A stretch of 64,000 nucleotides of DNA, taken from the NCBI GenBank assembly GCA_900473415.1, contig UCLR01000030.1, forward strand, positions 62,001-126,000. The letters run 5' to 3'. A program made the translations under genes and the position numbers. Numbering within the stretch: the stretch's first letter is position 1; every line of letters starts with the position of its first letter. The notes below the pieces were generated by a model, which worked only from the letters and a program-made list of their open reading frames with translations, was not told the DNA's origin and made no database searches. Shown piece after piece: positions 46,433 through 56,327 of this stretch. This DNA comes from Hyphomicrobiales bacterium (lineage in GTDB: Bacteria > Pseudomonadota > Alphaproteobacteria > Rhizobiales > Beijerinckiaceae).

Positions 46433-48114
46433 GCCTGAGCCCGTCGCTGACCACTTCCCGGCGGCCGCCATTCCGATGGCGGCCGTCGACGCGTTTTGCC
46501 TATGCCTCGCTGCTCGGTGCGGCGCTGGTGCTGACGCCGCTGCTGGCGCTGGTTGCGACCGCCCTCTCCTCGCCCCAGGCAGCGGAGATCTGGCCGCATC
46601 TTGCCGCAAATGTCCTGCCGAGCGCCCTCCTCCAGACCGTCCTGCTCACGGCCGGCGTCGGCCTGCTCAGCGCGGTCATCGGCACCGGCACGGCATGGCT
46701 GGTGACGCAGTTCGACTTCCCCGGACGACGGGTTTTCGAATGGCTGCTCGTCCTGCCGCTGGCGCTGCCCACCTATCTCACGGCCTACATCTACGTCGAG
46801 TTCATCGGCTTTCAGGGGCCTCTGCAAACGGCCCTGCGCGCCGCGACCGGCTGGCGCTCGCTGCGTGACTACTGGTTCCCGGACCCGCGCAACCTACCGG
46901 GTGCCGTCGCGATCATGGCGATCGTGCTCTATCCGTACGTCTATCTCAGCACGCGGGCCCTTTTCAGCCTGCAGGGCGCGACCATCGTCGAGGCCGCCCG
47001 CAATCTCGGCGCGACGCCGGGCCGGCTGTTCTGGCGCATCGGCCTGCCGCTCGCCCGCCCGGCTCTCGCCGCCGGGCTGACGCTGGTGCTGCTGGAAACG
47101 TTGAACGACATCGGCGCGACCGAATACCTCGGCGTCCGCACGCTGACGCTCTCGATCTATGCGACTTGGCTCAATCGCGGCTCGCTGCCCGGCGCGGCGC
47201 AGATCGCCTGCGTGATGCTGCTCGTCGTCTTCCTGCTGATCTGGGCCGAGGCGCGGTTGCGCGGCCAGCGACGGTTCGCGCTGCCCGTCCGCCAGCCGCG
47301 CCCTGTCGGTCGTAGGCCCCTGCGCGGAACCCACGCCGTCGCGGCGACGCTCGCATGCGCGCTGCCGGTGCTGTTCGGCGCCGCGCTGCCCGTCGGCTAT
47401 CTTGCCATCACGGTGCTGCGGCAAGGACTGCTGGCGCAGTTCGACACCGCGCTGCTGCGCCTCCTCGGCAATGCCGTCCTGCTCGCCGCCATGGCGTCCG
47501 GTGTCGTGCTCGCGCTCGGCCTCGGCATCGCCACCGCCAGCCGCACTGGCCGTGAAACCTGGCTGAAGCCGCTGGCACGCATCGCCTCGCTCGGCTACGC
47601 GCTGCCCGGCACCGTGCTGGCGCTCGGCCTGCTGATTCCTCTCGCCGCCTTCGACAATGCCCTGGCGAACGCTGCCAACGCGTTATTCGGCCTCAAGCTC
47701 GGCCTGGTGCTGATCGGTTCGGGCGCGGCGCTGGTGATCGCCTATGCCGTGCGCTTCCTCACCATCGGCATCTCGGGCATGGAAAGTGGTTTGTCCCGTG
47801 TCTCGCCCCGCATCGACGATGCGGCGCGCTCGCTAGGGGCCGGTCAGCCGGAGATCCTGCGCCGCATCCACTGGCCACTGGCGCGGCCCGCGGTCGCAGC
47901 GGCTGCACTTCTGGTCTTCGTCGACTGCCTCAAGGAGCTGCCGGCGACGCTGCTGCTGCGCCCGCTCAACCTCGATACGCTGGCGACCGCGGTCTACGGC
48001 CAAGCCTCTCGCGGCGTCTTCGAGGAGGGCGCGCTCGCCGCCCTGCTGATCATCCTCGCCGGCCTCTATCCAGCCGTGATTCTGGCCAGAACTGGCTCAA
48101 ATCACGTGGGATAG
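46429..48114 (+). CDS. Iron(III) ABC transporter permease, fused two-domain (FbpB-like)
   Basis: The 561-residue protein contains two ABC permease domains in tandem, as in FbpB/SfuB: the EAA-loop copies are EAARNLGATPGRLFWRIGLPLARP in the first half and DDAARSLGAGQPEILRRIHWPLARP in the second. About 12 hydrophobic helices are visible. The start is a TTG at 46429 overlapping the TGA of the binding-protein gene, implying coupled translation. No FbpC-type ATPase gene follows; the next gene is an AsmA protein, so the ATPase must be elsewhere or shared. Confidence 0.92.
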   Translation: MSLSPSLTTSRRPPFRWRPSTRFAYASLLGAALVLTPLLALVATALSSPQAAEIWPHLAANVLPSALLQTVLLTAGVGLLSAVIGTGTAWLVTQFDFPGRRVFEWLLVLPLALPTYLTAYIYVEFIGFQGPLQTALRAATGWRSLRDYWFPDPRNLPGAVAIMAIVLYPYVYLSTRALFSLQGATIVEAARNLGATPGRLFWRIGLPLARPALAAGLTLVLLETLNDIGATEYLGVRTLTLSIYATWLNRGSLPGAAQIACVMLLVVFLLIWAEARLRGQRRFALPVRQPRPVGRRPLRGTHAVAATLACALPVLFGAALPVGYLAITVLRQGLLAQFDTALLRLLGNAVLLAAMASGVVLALGLGIATASRTGRETWLKPLARIASLGYALPGTVLALGLLIPLAAFDNALANAANALFGLKLGLVLIGSGAALVIAYAVRFLTIGISGMESGLSRVSPRIDDAARSLGAGQPEILRRIHWPLARPAVAAAALLVFVDCLKELPATLLLRPLNLDTLATAVYGQASRGVFEEGALAALLIILAGLYPAVILARTGSNHVG

Positions 48115-48209
48115 CCGGCTTTCCGGCCTCGACAACCCTGTCGCATCGGCCTACACAAGGCGCGCCAGGGGGCTGGCTGGCTTTCGGCCGAGCGCTGATT
48201 CGGAAGTCC

Positions 48210-49961
48210 ATGACCAGACGCGCTGCGATCCTCGCTCTCTGCCTTCTCACCGTCCTTGGGCTGTTGGGCTTTCAGTCCTGGGACGTTGCTGTCGGCCGCG
48301 TCGAGCGCCGCGCCGTCGCGGCGGTCGAGGAGAAGACCGGCTTCGTCGTCGGGGCGATCGAGCGCGCCGAGATCGCCTTCCTGCCGCTCCCGCGCATAAG
48401 TCTTTCCCGGGTCGCCTTCAGCCAGCGCGACGGCGCGCTTGCTGGCGAAGCCGCGCGAATCCGCGCGCATCTGCGCCTGTTGCCCTTGCTCACCGGCCGG
48501 CTCAGCTTCGACAGGATCGACCTCGTCGCGCCGCAGATCGACGTCGCCGTGCCAGCTGGCAGCGGCATGGCCGAATGGCTCGGCCCGCCGCTGGCCGAGC
48601 TCGAGCGACTGCGCAGCCAGAGCAAGATCGTGGTGCAGGGCGGTTCGCTCTTCCTGCGCGCCGGCGGCGCGATCCAGAGCGTGGTGCGCGACCTGAACCT
48701 CGTCATCGACGAGCGTAGCGTGAACGAGCCTCTGGATCTCGCGGGGTCGCTAAGCTGGCGCGGGGTTCCGACCGAGGTCAGCCTGCGCTGGCCGATGGTT
48801 GGCGGCAATGCCAAGGCCGCGCTGTCCGCGACCTCACCGTTGCTGAAGCTGCGCTTCGAAGGCACCCGCTCCGGACCGGGCGAGCCGGTGATCAACGGGC
48901 TGCTCGCCCTCTCGACCGCCTCGGTGCCGAGGCTTCTAGGTTGGTTCGGCGAGGATTCACGCCTCGCCGCTGCGCTCGGCGGGTTGACCCTCTCGGCCGA
49001 GCTGCAGATGAAGCCGCACGAGGCCTCCTTCAACAACGCCGTCGCCAGCCTCGATGGCGAGCGCCTCGACGGCGTTCTCAATCTGACGGAAAGCGGCGGT
49101 CGCTTTGCACTTTCGGGAACGCTCGCCGGCGCGACGCTCGATCTCGGGCGCCTGATCGACCGCTTGCCGACACCGGCTGTCAATGCCGCCGACACCAGCC
49201 CCTTCGATCTCGACGGCTGGACCGGCCGCGAGATCGACCTGCGGATTTCCCTTGATGCGGCGAGGCTACGCGGTGCCCGTCTGACCGACGTCGCGACGTA
49301 TCTGCTGGTCAAGAAGGGGCGCTTCGAGACGGGCCTGCTGCGGGCAGCAGCCTATGGCGGCAGCGTCAAGACCCGCCTGCTCGCGGTGAACGCGCCCGCC
49401 GGCGTCGACGTCAAGATCCAGGCCGGTTTCGAGAAGGTGAACCTCGGCCAGGCCGCAAGCGACCTGCCGCGGCTCCAGCGGCTTTCCGGAACGGGCGGCT
49501 TCCAGCTCGCTCTCGACGGCGCCGGCCGCAATTTCGACGAGCTCCTGGGATCGCTCACCGGCCGTGCCAACCTCTCCCTTCGACAGGGCGAGCTCGACGG
49601 CATCGCGCTCGCTGAGCTGATGCGCCGCGCCGAGCGCAGCCCCTCCCAGGCGTTGCGCGACTGGCGGCAGGGCAAGACCCCCTTCGAGAGTCTCAACGTG
49701 AATGCGAGCATCGGCGGCGGCCTGCTTTTCCTCAACGAAGCGCAGATGAACGGCCAGAACTACCGCTTCAACCTCGCCGGCAGCGCCTCACTGCGCAGTC
49801 GTGTTCTCGACATGACCGGCTCCCTCGCCTCCACCACCGGGGCGCTGAAATTGCCTTTCGTGCTCAAGGGTCCGGTCAATGCCCCGCTCTTCGAGACCGA
49901 AACCGAGGCCTTTCTGAGTCCTGCCGGCGCCAGCGCCTTCCCTACGCTCCTCACGCGCTGA
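48210..49961 (+). CDS. AsmA-family envelope protein
   Basis: The 583-residue protein has a single N-terminal membrane helix (residues 5-22), then the AsmA N-terminal pattern (RVERRAVAAVEEKTGFVV, LPLPRISLSRVAF, LLPLLTGRLSFDRIDLVAPQI) and a C-terminal AsmA domain with the repeat-like LSGTGGFQLALDGAGRNFDELLGSLTGRANL. AsmA-like proteins are periplasmic bridge-type proteins linked to lipid transport and outer-membrane assembly. It is the second such protein in the window and only half the length of the YhdP-like one at 6940-10473. Its gene stands alone. Confidence 0.88.
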   Translation: MTRRAAILALCLLTVLGLLGFQSWDVAVGRVERRAVAAVEEKTGFVVGAIERAEIAFLPLPRISLSRVAFSQRDGALAGEAARIRAHLRLLPLLTGRLSFDRIDLVAPQIDVAVPAGSGMAEWLGPPLAELERLRSQSKIVVQGGSLFLRAGGAIQSVVRDLNLVIDERSVNEPLDLAGSLSWRGVPTEVSLRWPMVGGNAKAALSATSPLLKLRFEGTRSGPGEPVINGLLALSTASVPRLLGWFGEDSRLAAALGGLTLSAELQMKPHEASFNNAVASLDGERLDGVLNLTESGGRFALSGTLAGATLDLGRLIDRLPTPAVNAADTSPFDLDGWTGREIDLRISLDAARLRGARLTDVATYLLVKKGRFETGLLRAAAYGGSVKTRLLAVNAPAGVDVKIQAGFEKVNLGQAASDLPRLQRLSGTGGFQLALDGAGRNFDELLGSLTGRANLSLRQGELDGIALAELMRRAERSPSQALRDWRQGKTPFESLNVNASIGGGLLFLNEAQMNGQNYRFNLAGSASLRSRVLDMTGSLASTTGALKLPFVLKGPVNAPLFETETEAFLSPAGASAFPTLLTR

Positions 49962-50038
49962 TTCAGCGGCTTCCGTCGCGCGCGGAAATCCGCTCTGATG
50001 CGGTCAAGGCCGCCTGACGGCCGGGAGGAGGAAGCGGC

Positions 50039-51217
50039 ATGAAGACTTGGCTCACGGGCGTTCTCGCCCTTGCAGGATGGGTTGCAGCAGGAATGGCCGG
50101 CGCACAGGAGTTGATCGTCGAGAAGAAGGCCTTCGAGCTGCCGAGCTTCACCACCCAATCCGGACGAACGCTCAAGCAGGTGCGCGTTGGCTGGGAGAGC
50201 TACGGCACACTGAATGCCGACAAATCCAACGCCGTGCTGATCTGCCATTTCTTCTCGGGCAACTCGCACGCCGCCGGCAAATACGACGCCAAGGAAGCGC
50301 AGCCCGGCTACTGGGACGCGATCATCGGTCCTGGCAAGGCGATCGACACCAACAAGTATTTCGTCATCTCGTCCGACACACTGGTGAACCTCAACACCGG
50401 CGATCCGAAGACAACGACGACCGGCCCCGCCTCGATCGACCCCGACACCGGCAAGCCCTACGCGCTGGATTTCCCGATCGTCACCGTCCGTGACTTCGTC
50501 GAGGTTCAGAAGGCGCTGGTCGAAAGCCTCGGAATCAAGCGGCTCGCACTGGTCGCCGGCCCCTCGATGGGCTCGCTCCAGACGTTCGAATGGGCCGCCA
50601 GTCATCCCGAGATGGTCGCGAAGGCGATGCCGGTGATCGGCGCGGCGGAAGCCGACGCGATGCTGATCGGCTGGCTCGACGTCTGGGCCGCCCCGATCCT
50701 GGTCGATCCCGACTGGAACAACGGCAACTACTACGGCAAGACACCGCCGCTCGCCGGGCTCGCCAAGGCGCTGGCCGCAGTGACGCTGCAGGCGAACCAC
50801 CAGGACTGGGCGAACGCCACCTTCGGCCGCCGTCCGGCCAAAGAAGGTGACGATCCGGGCAAGGCCCTCGCCAACCGGTTCCAGTTCCAGAGCGTGCTCG
50901 ACAATGCCGGCGCTGCGCGGGCGAAAGTTTCGGACGCCAACCACTTCCTCTACCTGATCAAGGCGAACCAGCTTTTCGCAGCCGGCGGCAACTCGCTCGC
51001 CGACGGCATGGCGAAGATCAGGGCGCCGATGCTCTACATCACCCAGCCGAAGGACCTGGTCTTCGCGCCCGACGCGGTGGAGCGCACGCTGAAAGCCGCG
51101 AAGGATGCCGGGCGCGACATCACCCACGTCACCATCGACGGCGCGCGCGGCCATCTCGACGGCGTCATCTCGATGAAGCAGGCCGAAGGCGCGATCCGGG
51201 CCTTTCTGGAGAAGTAG
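50039..51217 (+). CDS. Exported alpha/beta hydrolase of the homoserine acetyltransferase (MetX)-like group
   Basis: The 392-residue precursor has a signal peptide cut near AGMAGAQE (about residue 22). The rest follows the MetX fold: HFFSGNSHAAGKY, a ...GPASIDPDTGKPYALDFPIVTVRDFV segment, nucleophile S176 in AGPSMGSLQ, D339 (TQPKDLVF) and H372 (ARGHLDGV). True MetX/MetA-type acyltransferases are cytoplasmic and have GGSMGG around the serine; here the elbow is GPSMGS. It is therefore probably a periplasmic hydrolase or esterase, not a methionine enzyme. The substrate is unknown. Confidence 0.85.
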   Translation: MKTWLTGVLALAGWVAAGMAGAQELIVEKKAFELPSFTTQSGRTLKQVRVGWESYGTLNADKSNAVLICHFFSGNSHAAGKYDAKEAQPGYWDAIIGPGKAIDTNKYFVISSDTLVNLNTGDPKTTTTGPASIDPDTGKPYALDFPIVTVRDFVEVQKALVESLGIKRLALVAGPSMGSLQTFEWAASHPEMVAKAMPVIGAAEADAMLIGWLDVWAAPILVDPDWNNGNYYGKTPPLAGLAKALAAVTLQANHQDWANATFGRRPAKEGDDPGKALANRFQFQSVLDNAGAARAKVSDANHFLYLIKANQLFAAGGNSLADGMAKIRAPMLYITQPKDLVFAPDAVERTLKAAKDAGRDITHVTIDGARGHLDGVISMKQAEGAIRAFLEK

Positions 51218-51241
51218 CCCCGATCTGCCCGCCGCTTCGCT

Positions 51242-52399
51242 TCAGGCGGCGGGCAGACGCCTGCGGACGATCTCCGCGTGGAACCGCGCGCCATGGATCA
51301 GCCCCGCGTCGTCGAAATCGTAGTGCGGATTGTGCAGCGGCGCGCTGTCGCCATTGCCGAGAAAGGCGAAGCAGCCGGGCACATGATCGAGGAAGCGGGC
51401 GAAGTCTTCCGAGCCAGTGAAGGGCTCGGGGGCAACCGAGACGTTGCCGGCTCCGAACAGATCCTGCGCCACGCCGAGCGCCTCGCGCGTCAAAGCCGGA
51501 TCGTTGAAGAGCGGCACGAACTCGCGTGTGTAACTCACCGTCTGCTCGACATTGTAGGCGCGCGCGATGCCATCAGTGATCACGCGCATCTGTTGCTCGA
51601 TATCGGCGCTGACCGCGGGGCTGAAGCTGCGGGCGTCGCCCAGTATCCGCGCTTCGCCCGGCAGTGCGTTGCGCGTTCCGTCGGTGATCAGCTCGGTCAC
51701 CGAAACGACGGCGATCTCGGCCGGGCTCAGACGGCGCGAGACGATCGTCTGGAGACCCATCACGAGCGCACAAGCCGCGACCAGCGTCTCCTTGCCGACA
51801 TGGGGACGCGCGGCATGCCCACCCACCCCGCGCAGCACGATCTCGAAATTGTCCTCCGCTGACATGATCGCGCCGGGGCGGGTCTGGAACTGGCCGATCG
51901 CCAGGCCCGGCGCGTTGTGCAGCCCGTAGATCTCCTCGAACGGAAAGCGCTCCATGACGCCATCGTCGAGCATGGCGAGTGCTCCCCGCCCCCATTCCTC
52001 CGCCGGCTGGAAGATGAAGCGAACCGTGCCATTGAAGCCCCCCGCGGCTGCCAGCAGCTTCGCCGCGCCGAGCAGCATGGCGGTATGGCCGTCATGGCCG
52101 CAGGCATGCATCACGCCGGCATTCTGCGAGCGGTAGGGCGCCTCACCCTGCTCCGCGATCCGCAGAGCGTCCATGTCGGCCCTCAGCGCGATCGCCCGGT
52201 TACCGCCTCCCCGCTTCAGCGTCCCGACAACACCCGTGCCGCCCACGCCGGCGACAACCTCGTCCAGGCCGAATTCCCGCAGCTTGGCCGCAACGAAGGC
52301 ACTCGTGCGCTGCTCCTCGAAGCCGAACTCGGGGTGGGCGTGCAGACCGCGCCTCCAGGCCGTCATATCCTGCACCAGAGTTTCGTGATCGATCGTCAC
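51242..52399 (-). CDS. M20D-family amidohydrolase (hippurate hydrolase/aminoacylase-like)
   Basis: The 385-residue metal-dependent hydrolase has family motifs WRRGLHAHPEFGFEEQRT, the metal-binding HACGHDGHTAMLLGAA, catalytic Glu in IFQPAEEWGRGA, GLHNAPGLAIGQ, the dimer-domain GVGGHAARPHVGKE, and the late GSEDFARFLDHVPGCFAFLG. It probably cleaves N-acyl amino acids or indole-auxin-type amino-acid conjugates; the specific substrate is unknown. No signal peptide is present. It converges on the MetX-like gene with 24 bp between. Confidence 0.92.
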   Translation of the reverse strand: MTIDHETLVQDMTAWRRGLHAHPEFGFEEQRTSAFVAAKLREFGLDEVVAGVGGTGVVGTLKRGGGNRAIALRADMDALRIAEQGEAPYRSQNAGVMHACGHDGHTAMLLGAAKLLAAAGGFNGTVRFIFQPAEEWGRGALAMLDDGVMERFPFEEIYGLHNAPGLAIGQFQTRPGAIMSAEDNFEIVLRGVGGHAARPHVGKETLVAACALVMGLQTIVSRRLSPAEIAVVSVTELITDGTRNALPGEARILGDARSFSPAVSADIEQQMRVITDGIARAYNVEQTVSYTREFVPLFNDPALTREALGVAQDLFGAGNVSVAPEPFTGSEDFARFLDHVPGCFAFLGNGDSAPLHNPHYDFDDAGLIHGARFHAEIVRRRLPAA

Positions 52400-52576
52400 G
52401 GCTGTTTCCCTATGCTCCGCGAGGCGCCTGCTGGCTTTTCCACCAAGCTACCGCGGTACCGGCGAGAGCGGCGCTGCATTTGGCCCTCCGATTTGCAAGG
52501 ATATTTCATCGAGCATGTTCGCGCGCTGCGCGGGCAGCCGCGACAGCCGCTCCAGCGGATCGGCTCGCCGGCCTGC

Positions 52577-53209
52577 CTACCCAATCCCGGCCGCCGCCTT
52601 GATCCCATCGATGACGAACTGCACGGCGAGCGCCGCCAGGATCACGCCGAGGAGCCGCGTCAGTACGACATTGCCGGTGACGCCGAGCAGTTTCGCGATC
52701 GGCGTCGCGGTCAGGAACACCGCAAGGCAGGCCAAGATCACCAGCCCGCAGATCACGGCCAGCGTTGCCAGCAGCAGCGGATCGCCGCCAGCCCGCCCCG
52801 CCAGCAGAATCATCGCCGTCAGCGCGCCCGGCCCCGCCATGAGCGGGATCGCCAGAGGGAAAGCCGCGACGTTGCGGATGTGGTCGAGCGTGATCGCCGT
52901 GTCGGCCGTCTGCTGCTTGCGCTCGGTGCGCCGCTCGAAAACCATCTCGAAAGCGATCCAGAACAGCAGCAGCCCGCCGGCGATGCGGAAGGCTGGCAGA
53001 GAAACGCCGAGCGCCTTCAGCACGATGTCTCCCGCGACGCCGAAGAAACCCATGATGCAGAAGGCGATGATGGAGGCGCGTATCGCGACCTGTCGGCGCT
53101 CGGCATCCGACATGCCGCGCGTCAGCGACAGGAAGATCGGCGCGAGGCCCGGCGGGTCGAGCGTCACCAGCATGGTGACGAGCGCGGAAGTGGCGAATTC
53201 GACGAACAT
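52577..53209 (-). CDS. MarC-family integral membrane protein
   Basis: The 210-residue protein from the ATG at 53209 has six hydrophobic helices with the MarC/UPF0056 pattern: LVTMLVTLDPPGLAPIFLSLT, AFRIAGGLLLFWIAFEMVF, PLAIPLMAGPGALTAMILL, and VVLTRLLGVILAALAVQFVIDGI. Function is unresolved; E. coli MarC itself is not needed for antibiotic resistance. The frame is open upstream, but the extra part overlaps gyrA and looks non-homologous. It is divergent from gyrA. Confidence 0.93.
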   Translation of the reverse strand: MFVEFATSALVTMLVTLDPPGLAPIFLSLTRGMSDAERRQVAIRASIIAFCIMGFFGVAGDIVLKALGVSLPAFRIAGGLLLFWIAFEMVFERRTERKQQTADTAITLDHIRNVAAFPLAIPLMAGPGALTAMILLAGRAGGDPLLLATLAVICGLVILACLAVFLTATPIAKLLGVTGNVVLTRLLGVILAALAVQFVIDGIKAAAGIG

Positions 53210-53419
53210 GGCGCGACTTGACCATGTCGCGTGCCGCGCGTCACGCGCCAACCAAGGCAGGAATGGGGCAGCTCGCAGAAGGTCTGTGGAAAACGCCGTA
53301 TAACGCATTGATTTTATTGTGCTAATTTTTGCTTGGACAGCGCCCTGTTTTGCTGGCGCCGCCGGCTGGAATCGGCTAGCCAGAAGGTTGAAATTTAGCA
53401 GGAATCGGGACTTTTCCCT

Positions 53420-56221
53420 TTGAGCGACGACAACGACGACAAGCGCGACGACGCCCCGGAATTCGGCGGCGACATCAAGCCGATCGCGATCACCGACGAG
53501 ATGAAGAAGAGCTATCTCGATTACGCCATGAGCGTGATCGTGAGCCGCGCTCTGCCAGACGTCCGCGACGGCCTGAAGCCCGTCCATCGCCGCATCCTGT
53601 TCTCGATGCACGAGAACAAGAACCTGCCCGACCGGCCCTACACCAAATGCGCCCGCATCGTCGGCGACACGATGGGTAAATACCATCCGCACGGCAATCT
53701 CGCGGTCTATGACGCGCTGGTGCGCATGGCGCAGGATTTCTCGCTACGCCTGCCGCTGATCGACGGCCAAGGCAATTTCGGCTCGATGGACGGCGACAGC
53801 CCCGCGGCCGATCGTTACACCGAGGCCCGGCTCGACAAGGCGGCCATGCCGCTGCTCGAGGATCTCGACCTCGAGACGGTCGATTTCCAGCCGAACTACG
53901 ATGGCAAGGAGCATGAGCCGACCGTCCTGCCGGCGCGCTATCCGAACCTGCTCGTCAACGGTGCCGGCGGCATCGCGGTTGGCATGGCGACCAATATCCC
54001 GCCACACAATCTCGGCGAGGTCATCGACGCCTGCGTCGCCTATATCGACGATCCCGCGATCTCGATCGACGACCTGATCGAGATCGTCCCTGGCCCGGAT
54101 TTCCCGACCGGCGCCTCGATCATGGGCCGTAGCGGTATCCACGCCGCCTATCACACCGGCCGCGGCTCGATCGTGATGCGCTCCAAGACGCATATCGAAG
54201 AGCTCCGCAAGGAGCGCGAGGCGATCATCGTCACCGAGATTCCCTATCAGGTGAACAAGGCGACGATGGTCGAGAAGATCGCCGATCTGGTGCGCGAGAA
54301 GCGCATCGAGGGCATCTCCGACCTCCGCGACGAGTCCAGCCGTGAGGGCGTGCGCGTCGTCATCGAGGTCAAGCGCGATGCCGTCGCCGATGTGGTGCTG
54401 AACCAGCTCTACCGCTTCACCCCGCTGCAGACCTCGTTCGGTGCGAACATGGTGGCGCTGAACGGCGGCCGTCCTGAGGTCCTGAACCTCAAGGACTTCA
54501 TCTCGGCCTTCGTCGAGTTCCGTGAGGAGGTCGTCTCCCGGCGCACGCGCTACCTGCTCAACAAGGCCCGCGAGCGCGCCCATGTGCTCTGCGGTCTCGC
54601 CACGGCGGTCGCGAACATCGACGAGGTCATCCGCCTGATCCGTACCGCACCGACCCCGTCCGACGCGCATGAGTCGCTGATGGCGCGCGACTGGCCGGCC
54701 GACGACATCGCCCCGCTGATCGCGCTGGTCGACGATCCGCGTCACCCGATGAACCCGGACGGCACCTATCGGCTTTCCGATGCACAGGCCAAGGCCATCC
54801 TGGAACTGCGCCTCGCCCGCCTCACCGCCTTGGGTCGCGATGAGATCGGCGACGAGCTGCAGAAGCTCGCTACCGAGATTGCGGACTATCTCGACATCCT
54901 GCGTTCGCGCGCCCGCATCCAGGACATCGTCAAGACCGAGCTCTCCGAGGTGAAATCGGCCTTCGCCACGCCGCGGCGCACCGAGATCCAGGATTGGGGC
55001 TCCGATCTCGACGACGAGGACCTGATCGCCCGCGAGGACATGGTCGTCACTGTCTCCCATGGCGGCTACATCAAGCGCGTGCCGCTCTCGACCTATCGGG
55101 CGCAGCGTCGCGGCGGCAAGGGCCGCTCCGGCATGGCGACGAAGGAGGAGGATTTCGTCTCGCGCCTGTTCGTGGCCAACACGCACACGCCGGTGTTGTT
55201 CTTCTCCTCCGAGGGACAGGTCTACAAGGAGAAGGTCTGGCGGCTGCCGCTCTCGGCGCCGAATGCGCGCGGCAAGGCGCTTGTAAACATGCTGCCGCTC
55301 GATGCCGGCGAGCGCATCACCACGATCATGCCGCTCCCGGAGGACGAGGCAAGCTGGGAGACGCTGGACGTGATGTTCGCGACCTCCTCGGGCGGCGTGC
55401 GCCGCAACAAGCTCTCGGACTTCGTCAACGTCAATCGCGCCGGCAAGATCGCGATGAAGCTCGACGAGGGCGACCATATCGTCGACGTCCAGATCTGCAC
55501 CGAAAACGACGACGTGCTGCTCACCACGGCCGAAGGCCAGTGCATCCGCTTCGCCGTGCCGGAGGTACGCGTCTTCAAGGGCCGCGACTCGACCGGCGTC
55601 CGTGGCATCAACCTGGCCAAGGACGACCTGGTCATCTCGCTCGCAATCCTGCGCCATCTCGACGCCACAGCCGACGAGCGCGCCGCCTATCTCAAGCGTG
55701 CGGCGATCATGCGCCGAGCAACCGGCGTTGAGGGCGAGGAAGCCGTCGAGCCCGCGGTCGAGAACGGCGACGCCGAGGAGGCTGCAGCCGGCGATATTGA
55801 GCTTGGTCTCGAGCGTTACGCTGAAATGGATGCCGCCAACCAGTTCATCCTGACGATCTCGGAAAAGGGCTACGGCAAGCGCACCTCGTCGTTCGAGTAC
55901 CGGGTCACCGGTCGCGGCGGTAAGGGCATCGTCGCCATGGTCGTCAACGACCGGAACGGAAAGCTCGTCGCCTCCTTCCCGGCGGTGGACTCGGACCAAC
56001 TCATGCTGGTCACCGATGGCGGTCAGGTTATCCGCGTGCCGGTGGATGCCGGCTCGGACAACCGCATCCGCATCGCCGGCCGGTCGACTCAAGGCGTCAC
56101 GGTGTTCAACACCGCCAAGGACGAGAGGGTCGTCTCGGTCGAGTGCATCAACGAGGGCGAGGGTGAGGACGTCGACGAGGCCGATGACGGCTCGATCGGC
56201 GACGCCCCGGCAGAAGGCTGA
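53420..56221 (+). CDS. gyrA: DNA gyrase subunit A
   Basis: GyrA cuts and rejoins DNA to introduce negative supercoils. The 933-residue protein begins at a TTG ([14 protein letters not shown]). The active tyrosine is Y133 (AADRYTEAR), exactly 11 residues offset from E. coli Y122. The gyrase-specific GyrA box QRRGGKG is at 562-568, so it is GyrA and not ParC. At the quinolone-determining site the sequence is GNLAVYD, giving N93 and L94 where E. coli has D82 and S83. An acidic insert lies in the C-terminal beta-pinwheel (about residues 770-800, [19 protein letters not shown]). Confidence 0.97.
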   Translation: MSDDNDDKRDDAPEFGGDIKPIAITDEMKKSYLDYAMSVIVSRALPDVRDGLKPVHRRILFSMHENKNLPDRPYTKCARIVGDTMGKYHPHGNLAVYDALVRMAQDFSLRLPLIDGQGNFGSMDGDSPAADRYTEARLDKAAMPLLEDLDLETVDFQPNYDGKEHEPTVLPARYPNLLVNGAGGIAVGMATNIPPHNLGEVIDACVAYIDDPAISIDDLIEIVPGPDFPTGASIMGRSGIHAAYHTGRGSIVMRSKTHIEELRKEREAIIVTEIPYQVNKATMVEKIADLVREKRIEGISDLRDESSREGVRVVIEVKRDAVADVVLNQLYRFTPLQTSFGANMVALNGGRPEVLNLKDFISAFVEFREEVVSRRTRYLLNKARERAHVLCGLATAVANIDEVIRLIRTAPTPSDAHESLMARDWPADDIAPLIALVDDPRHPMNPDGTYRLSDAQAKAILELRLARLTALGRDEIGDELQKLATEIADYLDILRSRARIQDIVKTELSEVKSAFATPRRTEIQDWGSDLDDEDLIAREDMVVTVSHGGYIKRVPLSTYRAQRRGGKGRSGMATKEEDFVSRLFVANTHTPVLFFSSEGQVYKEKVWRLPLSAPNARGKALVNMLPLDAGERITTIMPLPEDEASWETLDVMFATSSGGVRRNKLSDFVNVNRAGKIAMKLDEGDHIVDVQICTENDDVLLTTAEGQCIRFAVPEVRVFKGRDSTGVRGINLAKDDLVISLAILRHLDATADERAAYLKRAAIMRRATGVEGEEAVEPAVENGDAEEAAAGDIELGLERYAEMDAANQFILTISEKGYGKRTSSFEYRVTGRGGKGIVAMVVNDRNGKLVASFPAVDSDQLMLVTDGGQVIRVPVDAGSDNRIRIAGRSTQGVTVFNTAKDERVVSVECINEGEGEDVDEADDGSIGDAPAEG

Positions 56222-56327
56222 TTCGTCAGTCTTCTGCGCCGATCTCTTCAGGTGAGATCTGAAGGACTGCCCACTCCGTGATCGTCGGTTCCTTGACGCG
56301 GGCTGCGGCCCGCGCTCCCATCTGCCG

